Assembly: GCA_015680685.1 (NCBI GenBank)
Contig: MNCI01034664.1
Coordinates: 332,620 to 396,619 of the forward strand
Direction of reading: 5' to 3'
Origin: Gnetum montanum
Taxonomy: Eukaryota > Streptophyta > Gnetopsida > Gnetales > Gnetaceae
DNA: 64,000 nt
Below are positions 10,501 through 22,500 of the stretch, in pieces (position 1 is the first letter of the stretch; the number at the start of each line of letters is the position of its first letter). A program made the position numbers and the translations under genes. The notes under the pieces were generated by a model. It was not told the origin of the DNA and made no database searches. It was given only the letters and a program-made list of their open reading frames with translations.

Positions 10501-13500
10501 GGAATTGCGTTGAATTGTCTGAAATTACCTAGAATTGTCTAGAGTTGTTTGGAATCATCTGGAATTGTAGTATGGAATCACCTAGAATCATCCAAAATTG
10601 CAATTCCAAATTGGATCACGATTTAGAATAGAGGATTGTGATTTGGAATTGCTTGAATTGTGATCTCCATTTGAGCTTAATTAGTATGACCTTGACATAA
10701 TCCCAAAACAAAATTCCTTAATCTTATTTAAAGTTAAAAAATTTAATAAAAATTAATTAAAACAATGAATTTTAATTAATTAAAAAAATCTCTATCCTAA
10801 TTAAAGTTGAAAATTTTTAAAAAACTTAATAAACAAAAAAATTAATTTTATTTAAAAATTAACAAAGCAAATAAAAATTAGCTAAAGTATTAACGTTCTT
10901 GATATGAACCATGTGGATTACACATTTTATGCATGTGAGATAGTCTAGTGGGTAAAGAAACTAATGTATCTTTTGATGTAGTTGTAGAAAAAGAGCCTTT
11001 GATAACCGTGAATGAATATTTATACATGGACCAAGATGAAGAGGCATTTGTAGCTACTAGAGTAGATATTCATGAAACAATTCAAGAAGCTCAATTTAAT
11101 AGAAGGAAGTTGAAGAAAAAAAAGATAGAGCTACACCAAACATACCAATACATGCATTTGATTCATAGTTACTTTGTTACTTTATGTTTAATATATTATG
11201 AACATTTTACAATTAGACATTAATGTAACATGCTTTATCTTTTTAAAATATTGTTGGATTATGATTTCATGAACAAATGAGTATTTAAGCTTATTTGGTT
11301 ATGTTCTTTGTTAATATATTTTTTAGTTTCCATGTCTTTACTTGTGTTGTCTATGTTTATTATGCATATTTATATGATGTGCAATATGAATCATCCAAAA
11401 TATTGCCTTTTAAAATATGTTGACCTTTTTCACTGACGTTTTCCTGAATGTTAGCCAACTTTTTTCATTAACTTTTTCCTAAATGTTTGCCGAATTTTTA
11501 ATCATTGGCTTAAACTCTCTAAACTTCAAGACTTCATGTTAGGATTCAGCCCTAGTTTTGCTTACTTTTTCTATCAAATTCTTTTAAGAAAGATTACTTT
11601 TTCAAAGATGAAAAGACAAGAAGAAAAATTTTGGACTTTGTAACAAAAAACTAAATGACTTATTTGGCTTATGTTGTGTTGTTTTAGAAAATATTTTGAT
11701 ACTTGAGTGATCTAGGTACTCTTTCTTACACATTGTTGTGATTGTTTTTATACTATATATTTTCTCTCTAACCATTTACCTTGTATTGATAATTTTTTTT
11801 AAAATTCAATGACGTGTGTTGGAATATAATTCATTATATATGGCTTTATAGAACATGCTTTACAAATAATGTGCTCCTAATGACAGCTCCTCCTCGTGAG
11901 AATGAAACGAATGGATACATATTGATTCATGCTGAAGGTGGTCTGAATCAACAACGAATATCTGTAAGTGTTTATTTTACATCTATATATCCTGTTTATA
12001 GAAACTTGCTGCTCATATTGTGTCTTGCACCTGTTTAATGAAGCCGTGATTTTGTAAATTGATCCTGTTACAGTTTATATATATATTCAGAAATTCTGAA
12101 AATGCAGTTTCTTATAATACATATACAAATGTGTCAATTATCATCATCCGGATTGAAGATGCAAAAATAATGTCCATTTCTTCGAATAGCATTTTAGTAT
12201 TAGGATTAAAGTTCAAGTTTACATGTGCACCTGGTGGTGCAAGGAAACTTTTCATTCAGTTTGGTGCTGGCTAGACATGTAGTATCCACCTGCCTTTTTT
12301 TTCAGGGTAAGGCGGTAATTAGTAATATGCTTTGGACAATGCCTTGAGGCTGGTGTAGGGTACTGGTATTGGGTTTTGAACCCAGTACCTTTCGGTGCAT
12401 GGCACCCACCTACCTGTTAAGTGCAAATTGATTTTCTTTGTTATATCACATTTTAGTTCATAGCAAAAATGGCTACACATTATTTGTAACAAAAGACCAT
12501 GTGTACGAAGAGATATTCTGTGTTACTTTGGCGAAGGGGCCTATATCCAATGGCTTATCTGTCTTGTATTGTTACAGATGAAATTAAAAAGCTTGATAAT
12601 TAAAACTGAAACTGAATGTATTTAAGCACATCCACTGAGACCCCCTTGGATCTGTTGAAGCACACCAGTTTCAGAATTTCTTTTACAAAATCTATCCATA
12701 ACTCAGCCTTGTCCATTGAATTTCTTTTACAAAATCTATCCATAACTCAGCCTTGTCCATTGGAATTGAACCTATGACTTAGAATAGTTATTAATAGTAT
12801 CATTTCTTTTGTTGAAATTAAAATCTGAGGTTACAGTCATCTTACCATATGCTTGTCGCAAACCCCAAATTTGGCCTATAAATTCAAGCATGGGCATTGC
12901 ACCTGGATGAACACTCAGTAGGAATAGAAAGTATGGTCAAAAAAGCTACTGGACAAGTTTAAATACCTTAGCAATTTGAGTTGCACTAGAGCAGTGCTGT
13001 GAGTAAGCAGTTGCATTTGTCATTGGGTTGAGGTTATCATGATTAGAGATAGATCTTCCAACAGCCTGCAATTCATTTATTGATTTTCTTACACTTCCAA
13101 ATGCTTTATGCACTTCTTAATTTTACCTTCAAGCCAAACTTTGAAGTTTACAAAGGAAAAGATTAAACCATGCTCATTTCTTTTTCTTTTTTTTTTTTTG
13201 GCAAAATTTTTTGTGCATTCATTGTCTGGAAATTTAGCACATCACAGTGGATTCCCTTCAGGCTAACAATCATATAACCTCTCATCATCAGCCTTTTCTT
13301 AACAAAATGGGGTTGGCTAAAAATAATATAGCCTCTGTAAATTATAAATAAATATACTTGATGTATAGCTAACCAAGTATATTCATTACTTGTCTAGCTA
13401 TGCCTAGAAAACATGAATTTCAGCCAGCTTCTTTTCAGTTACAGTTTTACAAAGATAGGTCAGTAGTTGGCAAAATGCCATTAATTCTAATTAAGGAATA

Positions 13501-16500
13501 AAATAAAACGGGGGAAAAAGATGCAAGAGCTTTTCACTACTAATAAGTGAGTTTTAAATTGATTGCAAGAAGTAATTGGCATGACATTTGGAAACCTTAA
13601 AAGATAGAGCCATCCTGTATGCTTGATATATATATTAATATGCTTCTTATGTTTTGTTTTTATGTTTCTGGTACTGGAATAACCTTTTGTTTAGTTAAAA
13701 AATTATTTTCCTGTTGTATGCTGAGAATGAATTTATTTATCACCACAGATATGCAATGCAGTGGCTGTTGCTAAAATAATGAATGTTACACTTATCTTGC
13801 CAGTTTTGAAGCAAGACCAAATCTGGAAAGACAAAACGTAAGTACAGTCCTATGAAGGATCCCACTGTTTGCTAAGAATCCCTATCCAGTGCTACTCTTT
13901 CTGCTCTAAAATATTTGATAGAATTATCTGTACTAGTATGGTGAATGAGATGCTATTTATTTAAGACACTATAACAATAACTATCAAAAAAGAGTTTGCC
14001 ATTCGGTATTTATGTTGTATTTAACTCTTCACATTATTAGAAATGTTTACATTAGCATAGATGTGGCCAAAGCCTAGCTCTTTTTATGTCATGAAATGAA
14101 ATGTAAATGTCATGTTTTCTTGGTTTGCATAAGCTTTAAATATGGAAGAAACATGTGACCAGTAATGCACTAAGCTGTATACATGGGTTAGAAATAACTT
14201 GATTATGCTTATTGATTATCTTGAAAACTTATCGAGATATTAGAGTTTCCTTTTGTTAAAAAATAATACAAGCTAGTAAAAAGCAACCTCAAAATCAAAA
14301 TAATGTAATCACTTTGTATGGAAATCGTTCTTAAACAATTTAAACTATCTCTGGTACATCAGGTATCTAGCTCAGCTAAAATTTATCCTTTTGCCTTTAT
14401 TTCTTTGCTTTTATCCTGTTGGTATTCCCATTTATGTATTTAGTAGTTTTCTGCATCCTTGTCCTCTTTGGAATCTTCTTATGAGCTTACTTGCACTCAT
14501 AGTTGCATTTATTGCCTGCCGCCCTTGTTAGGGTTATCATAGTTGTCTTGTAGTTTTTGGTTGTTGCCTATTCTGTGACTGTATTTCATATTCCACAAGT
14601 TGCTGCAATGCATCCTTTAGGACTATTGTTTTTTCCTTGATGCCTATGTTGAGGAGTTCAACTGCCAACATGGTTATATTAAGATATTGTATAAGGATTA
14701 GTTTATGAGAAGGTGATGGAATACACATTATAGTTACCAAGGATCATCACTTGGAGGTTCAATACTCATCTCACCAAGGTGGGGTCATGGGAGGGTCAGT
14801 GGATAAGTAAAAGCCTAAGCTCTTTCAAGTGGCTGTGCCCATGCTTGAACCTAGTGTTGCACTTAAAACCTAGCACTGAAGAATAAATTCACTCATGCAA
14901 CTGTTGACATTAGATAAACACAAGATAAGAGACAAGGATTTACGTAGAAAAACCCTTCAATGTCAAAGGAAACAACCATCGGAAAGTAGGCAGATTCTAT
15001 TTTTTCTGAGAAATGGTTTTTCTTTCTACATCCTTCACCTCTCTCTCCCTCTCCTTTAAATAGCCTTCAGCCCAAAATTTTAGGCATTCAATCAATGGAT
15101 TACATCAATAATCTCTTAGAGTTAAGGATAATGATAAGCGTAACTTAAGTGATTATGAATCACTAACAAATAATTACATTTCATCAATCTCACTAACTTA
15201 AACACAATGAAGGAGCAACAGTTACAAATAGCTTGATTGGAAATCAAGGAGAGGGAATCAAGGAAGAGATTTTACTTCATTATCACAACAATCTCCCATT
15301 TGAAGTCAAATCTCTTATTAAGGTAATCCCATCTTTATCTTGCAAAATACTATTTTCTTTGGATAAACAACTTTTGTTAGCATATCAGCTGCATTATCAT
15401 CTGTATGCATCTTCTTCACTTCCAAAGTCTTTGTTTCAATTGCATATCTTATGAAATAATACGTTATATCTATATGCTTAGTCCTTTCATGGTACACAAC
15501 ATTTTTTACCAAGAATATAGCACTCTTATTATCACATAACAAATCATAAGATTTTTGTTTCAGGCCCAACTTATCCAAGAAACTCCATAGCCATATCATC
15601 TCTTTGCATGCCTCTGACAATGCTACATATTTTGATTTTGTAGAGGATAATGCAAGAACATTTTATAGTCTAGATATCCAACTAATGGCTCCTCCTTTGA
15701 GAGTAGAGACACATCTTGATGTAGATTTTCTTTTATCAGGATTGCCTTTATTATTTGCATCTACATATCCAACAAGTTCCAAATTAGAACCACCAAAACA
15801 TAAGCAATGTTATTTGTACCTTTTAAATAGCAAAGGATCCACTTCCCAATATTCCAATGCTTTATACTAGGGTTGCTTATATATCTACTTACAACTCCCA
15901 CTACATAAGCAATATCTGGTTTTGTACAGACCATAGCATATGTTAAACTTTCCACAGCTGATTGATATGTGATAACTTTCTTTTCAACATTAGTCTTAGG
16001 ACAATCTTGATGTAGATTTTCTTTTATTAGGATTGCCTTTATTATTTGCATCTACATATCCAACAAGTTCCAAATTAGAACCACCAAAACATAAGCAATG
16101 GGATTTTGTACCTTTTAAATAGCGAAGGATCCACTTCCCAATATTCCAATGCAAATTGAAATCGTGGGTTGCTTATATATCTACTTACAACTCCCACTAC
16201 ATAAGCAATATCTGGTTTTGTACAGACCATAGCATATGTTAAACTTTCCACAGCTGATTGATATGTGATAACTTTCTTTTCAACATTAGTCTTAGGACAA
16301 TCTTCCTTGGATAACTTGAAGTGTGATGCTAGGGGAGTACTCACAGGTTTTGCTAAAGCCATAGTTTATTGACATACTTTTCTTGGCTTAACCATAACTT
16401 TCTTTACATCTTATCCCTATGTATTTGCATACCCAAGATTTGTCTATCTGCAGCCAGATTATTCATTATAAACTTCTTGGAAAAATTAGTTTTCAACTTC

Positions 16501-19500
16501 TTTATTTCAGCTAAGTCATTACTAGCAACCAACATATTATGAACACATGACAAAAGAATCACAAATTTACTTGATAAGCAACCCTTAAAATAAACACAAT
16601 GATAAACTTTAGACTTGACAAATTGCAGTTCATGCATAAACATGTTAATACCTCTTACATCATTGTCTGGGTGCTTTTTTCAGCCCATATAGGCTCCTTT
16701 TGAACTTACAAACATAATCGTGTTGTTGCTGATTCACATAGCCTTCTGGTTTTGCTATGTAGATCTCCATGCAGAAATGCTATTTTCACATCTAACTGTT
16801 CCAATTCCAAATCTAAACCAGTTACCAATGATAATACTATCTGAATTGAGACATGCTTTACAACAAGAGAGAAAATTTATGAAAAATCAATGCTTTCTCT
16901 CTATGTATACCCTTTTACCACCATCTTAGCTTTGTACCTTTCTGATTGGTCAGCCACAGTTTGATTTTAAACAACCATTTGTTCTTCAAGGCTTTCTTAC
17001 CAGGTGAAAGATGTGCAACTCCCACGTCTGATTTGTGTTTTAGTTAATTCATCTCTTTATCCATGGCTGACTTTGCAAAGCTTCTTGAAAAATTTCTGGT
17101 TTACCACTTTCAGTATAAAGAACATTATGTAAAATTGGAGAATAATTGTTAAGAGGCCTAATAATGTGCCTACATATTTGAACCTATTGTTGGGGTGTTT
17201 TACAAATACCTTCATAGTATTCACCTTCATCGTCTTGTACTTGCTCTTCACTGCCTTCACTACCATGTGTGCTCTCATTCACAGGGCTTGACATTTGAGA
17301 TGCTTGTTGATTTTGTATCTGTTGCAATTGTCAACTTTTAGGCCAATGCCAAATTTTGTCATTGTTGTAATTTTCATATTCCAAAACTAAAAGGTTAGAA
17401 GCTAAAGTTGTATACCAAAGAAAAATTATAAAAGTCAAAGATATGACAGTAAATTAAAAAGAGAATGGGCTAAAATACACATGAAGAAGGGGCCAAGTCT
17501 TTCTCCCCTACTATAAATAGAGGTCAATAGCCTCCAAATTGGGCAAAAGAGTGAAGAGAGAAGCAAGGCAAGAGTGAGCTGCCATGAGTATTGTAATTTT
17601 GTTCTTTCTTCTCTCTTACTCCATTCTCAATCCATATGATGATTTTCTTGATTGTAAGAGTTGAAGTTTCTCAAGGCATTCTACAATTCTAACAATAAAG
17701 CTTCAAGAATTCTCAAGCAATTGCAGATTTACAACACTCCATGAATGATCAATGAAGTTTCCTTCATTATGAAAAGCACTCCATATCAGTTTCAAATTCA
17801 AAATCCTTCTTACGATCTCATAGTCTCAAATTCACAATTTCACAATCCTCAATCCTCATACAAATCCTTAATCTCATAGCATTCACATCTCACAATATCT
17901 CAAAGGTCATCAAAGGATACAAGAAGTAAACATTTAAAGGAAGAATATGAAATTAATCTCATTTCAAGACATTTGAGTTCATTATAGTAAAGCTGTAATC
18001 ACTTTGATTCATTCTCAATGCATATTGATAAGTATTTGATATCTCAATCATTTTAATGCTAGAAAGCATCATTTGCATCAGACCTTTGATATAATGACAC
18101 ATTTTCAAGAGTTTTAAATTGTCTTTCATGTTGAAGATCAAAGTTTCTGCTCATTTTCATTCAATTTGTCTTCAAAGTTCAATGTAGCAATCAAATTGCA
18201 TTAGATCTATGTCCTATGATCTAAGGTCTGTAGATTCAAGTTAAGTTTGAAGCAAAACAGATTCAAATTGATCTGGATTGGCCATTTTAAAGTTCCAAAT
18301 TTCTGCCTGTTGATCTTCATCAATTTTTGATGACCTCGGGTGATATGTTCAGAGTTGAGTTGAGGCATATTGATTCTCTCAGTGCTGCTGCGACTTTTGG
18401 TGACGGAGAATAACGATATTGATTTCCATTGTTCATGTGATACCTGGTGATGTGATAAGGATTGATAAGATATGGATCGTCATCGATTGCAGCTGCTTCT
18501 AGTTATAACACCAAATTTCAAAGAATTCAAAGCATTTTGTCTCCTATCGCATTTGGCAATGTTTGACAATATTTGAAATTCAAAATATCTTGTGCGATCT
18601 CAATTCCAGCGATGTCCGGAAACCTTCAACAAAAATTTCACACTTTTGCTTACATTCAACAGCAATGGTTGCCTTGAAACAATAGATGATGTTCTTTCTT
18701 GTCTGCTGACTATTCAAGCTTTCTGTACATGACAATATCATTAAAATAATCATCTCTTCTTCTGAATATTCTATTAGTAATTGGGCATCATAATTTGTAT
18801 CCCCTTTTATTACCTTCATAACCTACAAAAATGCATTTGTGTGCTGTATCATCAAGTTTAAATCTATTTTCTTTAGGAACATATGCATATGCAATGCAAT
18901 TGGAGGTTCTAAGATAATTATAACTTATTTGCCTCTCACTCCATTCAACCTTTGGTATTTTTCCATCTAATGGTCCACTAGGGGATCTATTAATCAAATG
19001 CACAGTAGTTTTTGCAGCCTCATGCCAAAAATCTTTTGGTAATCCAGAATGCTTTCACATGCTTTGAATCTTATCCATGATTGTTCTATTGTACCTTGTG
19101 GCAATACCATTTTGTTGCGGTGTGCTAGGAACTATCCTTTCATGTTTGATGATTGCTTCACATCAAAGTTGTTCAAAGGCATTGGAATAAAATTCTCTTC
19201 CATTATCAGTGCACAAACACTTAATCTTTATACGAGTCTCATTTTCAACCCTAGCTTTAAATAATCTAAACATATCAATAGTCTGATCTTTACATACAAC
19301 CAACATTTTGAGAACAATCATTAATAAAAGTTATGAAGTAACAGTCACCATTAGCCAACATAGGATTTATAGGACCGACAACATCCAAATGGATTATTTC
19401 TTTTAAAAGAGACTATGATTTTTACCAAAAACACAATCTTCACAAAATGGAAGTATAGCTAAAGGAAATTTAGGAAAAAGGTTTTAAGATTGCAATATCT

Positions 19501-22500
19501 TTATTCCTTTTTTGCTCAAGTGTCCTATCCTGTGATGCTAAAGCTGAAGATCTTCATTTGGATCCTTTGCTGCCATGATTTGCCCATTTGCCCAATTTCC
19601 TTTTAGTATCTACAAAAGTCCCTTTTTTCTTCTTTTAAGACAGTCATGATTCCTTTTGTGATATTCCAAGAGCACTTTTCCAATATAGTTTTGAAACCAG
19701 CAGTATCTAATTGCCCTACTGAAATCAATTTTTTTAAAAATCAGGCACGTACCTAACATTGCAAAAAGTTAAATGCCTTCCATCTTCCAACTGGGTCAAC
19801 ACATCACTAGTACGTTTGATGGGGCATTCATGTTCATAACCCAATGGAACATGGGCATCTTCAACTTCTCTAAATGTCCTCAAATATTCCTTATATGGAC
19901 ATACATGAAATGATACTTTAGAATCCATTTTCCATTCATCATATTACAAATTTCCCTTATAAACAAAGTATTATCAAGAGTAACTAAAGTTACACCAACT
20001 TCACCATTACTTTGATTACCTGATGATTCTTGAGAAGTAGCCTCCTTTTCTTTGCTCTTCTCCTTTGGAACATAACAGTTTCTTCTCAAATGACCAGGCT
20101 TGTGACAATACCAGTAATCTCTTTCTTTGCTTTGTGAACATGCCCTACTCTTACTCTTGGCATATCTCTGCTTTGAGCTGCTTCATGTTGTGATTTTCTT
20201 CTATTTTCAACATTTAAAGCCTCTCTTCCAGTTGATGTTGATTTTATGGTCACTTTTCTCTTTTTAATATCCAACAAGGATGCCAGAGTAGTGTCAAAAT
20301 CCACTGTTGCACATGTAACACTGAATTGTTGTAACCACTTTTTCCCAACTATCTGGAAGAGAAGAGATTAACAACAATGATTTAACTTCATCATCCAACA
20401 CTAGTGTTAACTTCATCATCTAACATTACCTTCAGTGCTTTCAGATGTGAAAAATAACAGTTAAATTTAGATAGGTGCTGAGCCACTGTACTATTCTCCT
20501 TCATCTTCAACTTAAATAATTTCCTCATTTGAAAAACTTTGTTTGCTCTTGATGGTTGTTCATACAGGTTGTTTAGCTTTTTCCACAAGCCTTCTACTAT
20601 ACTCTCATCAGCAACTGTATACTGAATTTCATTGGGCAAGCAAGGTCTGATCAAAGATAATGCCTTCCAATCCAATTTATCCCACTTTTTTTGGGAGGCT
20701 TTTTTGCTGCCCTCTCTGTGATGTGAGCCTCACATTCCTTCTTATATAGAATGTCTGTCATCAGAAATTTCCAGATCTGCTAATTGGAACTTGTAAGCTT
20801 CTGAATCTCCACCTTGTCCATCTCCAATGTGCTACCAACAATATACAGCAAACCTTGCTCTGATACCACTTGTTGCACGTACCCATAATTGAAAAATAAA
20901 TTTACTCATGCAATTATTGAAAGTAGACAAACACGAGACAAAAGAAATATTTATGTGGAAAATCCCAACAACCATGGGAAAGTAGGCAAAATTTATTTTT
21001 CTTGAGAAATAGTTTTTCTTGCTACATCCTCCACCTCACTTTCTCTCTCCTTTAAGTAGTCTTCAGCCCAAAATTGTAAGTATTCAATCAATAAATTTCA
21101 TCAGTTATCTCTCACTGTTAAGAATAATGATCAGTCTAACTACACTTACTATCAATCACTGACAATTAATTACAGTTAGTTACATTTTATCAATCTCATT
21201 GACTCAAATACAGTTAAGAAGCAACAGTTACAAATTTCTTGATTGGAAGTCAAGGAGAGAGAGATTCAAGGAAGCGATTTTACTTTACTATCACAATGCC
21301 CAGGTCTCATGACTTGAGAAACAAGTGTGTTACTATTACTCCCATGTGTTCTTCAAAATTAATTGCAGCTTAACACAAATGCTAAGTAAGAGATTGTCCA
21401 CATTAGTTAAATTCAAACTTAAGACAAATAAAATATCAGACAATTCAAATGATAAAACATCCTAGAGACATAGTTTCCGCATAAAAGTTAAGTTATTTAG
21501 CTTTATTTAAAAGACAAACAAAAATAGGTTCATAGTGGTTTGATAGTGTGGCTACCAAACTTTGTGGATTGTGCATTTCACTGCAATGCAGATGCACTTT
21601 TCATGGCTAAAAATCTGCACTTACAGCAAAAGTTTTGCTGTGCTTCACTGCAATTGACTTGTGGGAGTTCTTGCAGGGGTTTCTCAGTGTTTCAGAAGCT
21701 GGCTGAGTAGTGAGTTGGCCTCATCAGAAAGGTCTGCTCATGAATTGGCAAAAATTTTGTAAAATGTACCAGGCCTCTAAAAATTCATTCTAAATTCCCA
21801 CTAATATTTTATTAATAAATATTAGACTTCATTCTAAATTCCCACTAATATTTTATTAATAAATATTAGACTTAAATATAGTATTCAGGCAACAACTTTG
21901 TCACATTTGTATGAGCTGGAGGTGTCAGTTTTGGGTCATTTTCTTGATGAGGTGTTCAAGACCCATCATGACTATATCATAGCCTTGTAATAAATTCGTT
22001 TTTATCCTACAGACCGTTTGTGCTCTCACAATGACATAATTAAGTATTTTCATTTCCAAATATACATGTTAAAGATTGCAATGACATTGTACAACGGTAT
22101 TAAGCTATCATTTTATGTGTCTTTTTTTTTAAAGGTTTTTAAAGAAATGTTAAATTATGAATATAAAACATACAAAGGATGCAACTACCAACATATAAGA
22201 TGTAAGGATGTAATTGGGTAACCAAATTGGAGAAATACTAAGTTCCGGACATTAAAAAAAAGTTAGGCATTAGAGATATATAAAGGTATAAAAATAGAAT
22301 CCACAATCCATAACGACAACACGTATGAATTATAGTAGATAAAAAGGGTTAGTGACTTCTTGTTTGTTTAATTAGACACAATAGATTAACACCTAAGTTA
22401 AGGTGAGAGAGTTAGGGAAGATGAGCAAGAGGGAACAACATGGATGTGAGGACTTTTAGAAAATGGGAAATTTTATAACGGGGGTGTAAAAGTGAAAATG

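Larger units (their letters stand above)
8233..11886 (+). other. Intron 3 of the O-fucosyltransferase gene
   Basis: A 3.65 kb AT-rich intron. It contains an RTE-type LINE relic (8880-9200) and a stretch of degenerate GGAATTGT-type short repeats (about 10480-10660). The rest, including the open frame at 10948-11223, shows no recognisable domain. Confidence 0.7.
11964..13748 (+). other. Intron 4 of the O-fucosyltransferase gene
   Basis: A 1.8 kb intron containing a near-palindrome with a tRNA-like B box (12310-12420), a perfect 44 bp tandem duplication (12674-12761) and an RTE/SINE-type 3' tail (13275-13345). No coding sequence is recognised. Confidence 0.65.
15310..21200 (-). pseudogene. copia gag-pol relic
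   Basis: Recognised blocks, from the minus-strand 5' end. Gag UBN2-like: 20675-20391 (LWKKLNNLYEQPSRANKVFQ, STVAQHLSKFN). Zinc knuckle end near 20090 (KPGHLRRNCY). Protease: 19930-19734; the DSGAS active site reads DSKVS. Integrase: about 19300-18790 (CTDNGREFYSNAF, TPQQNGIATRYNRTIM, with the usual catalytic E replaced). The post-core reading is INRSPSGPLDGKIPKVEW and HKCIFVGYEGNKRGYKL. RT: about 17260-16400, where the YVDDM catalytic site reads CVHNM. RNase H: 15620-15318 (DNKSAIFLVKN, ERTKHIDITYYFIR). Stops and frameshifts occur throughout. The three catalytic replacements confirm the copy is dead. Confidence 0.88.
14855..21298 (-). mobile_element. Ty1/copia retrotransposon, antisense in intron 5, inactive
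   Basis: The LTRs at 14855-15290 (3' LTR) and 20871-21298 (5' LTR) match along their length and begin TGTTGCAC. The tRNA-iMet primer binding site (TGGTATCAGAGC on the minus strand) lies at 20857-20868, and a purine-rich tract at about 15291-15304. Target duplication is CCTAG (14850-14854) against CCCAG (21299-21303), one mismatch; the SINE it split rejoins cleanly across this point. Domain order on the minus strand is gag, protease, integrase, RT, RNase H, which is diagnostic of copia. All domains are damaged, and an LTR-like insertion (about 17329-18515) splits the integrase-RT linker. Confidence 0.92.

Noticed and set aside
10948-11223. 91-codon open frame in intron 3
   Set aside because: No recognisable domain, AT-rich composition, no start context; likely chance.
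14537-14740. Minus-strand open frame resembling a Gln-rich protein
   Set aside because: Too short and without a domain; lies next to a SINE in intron DNA.
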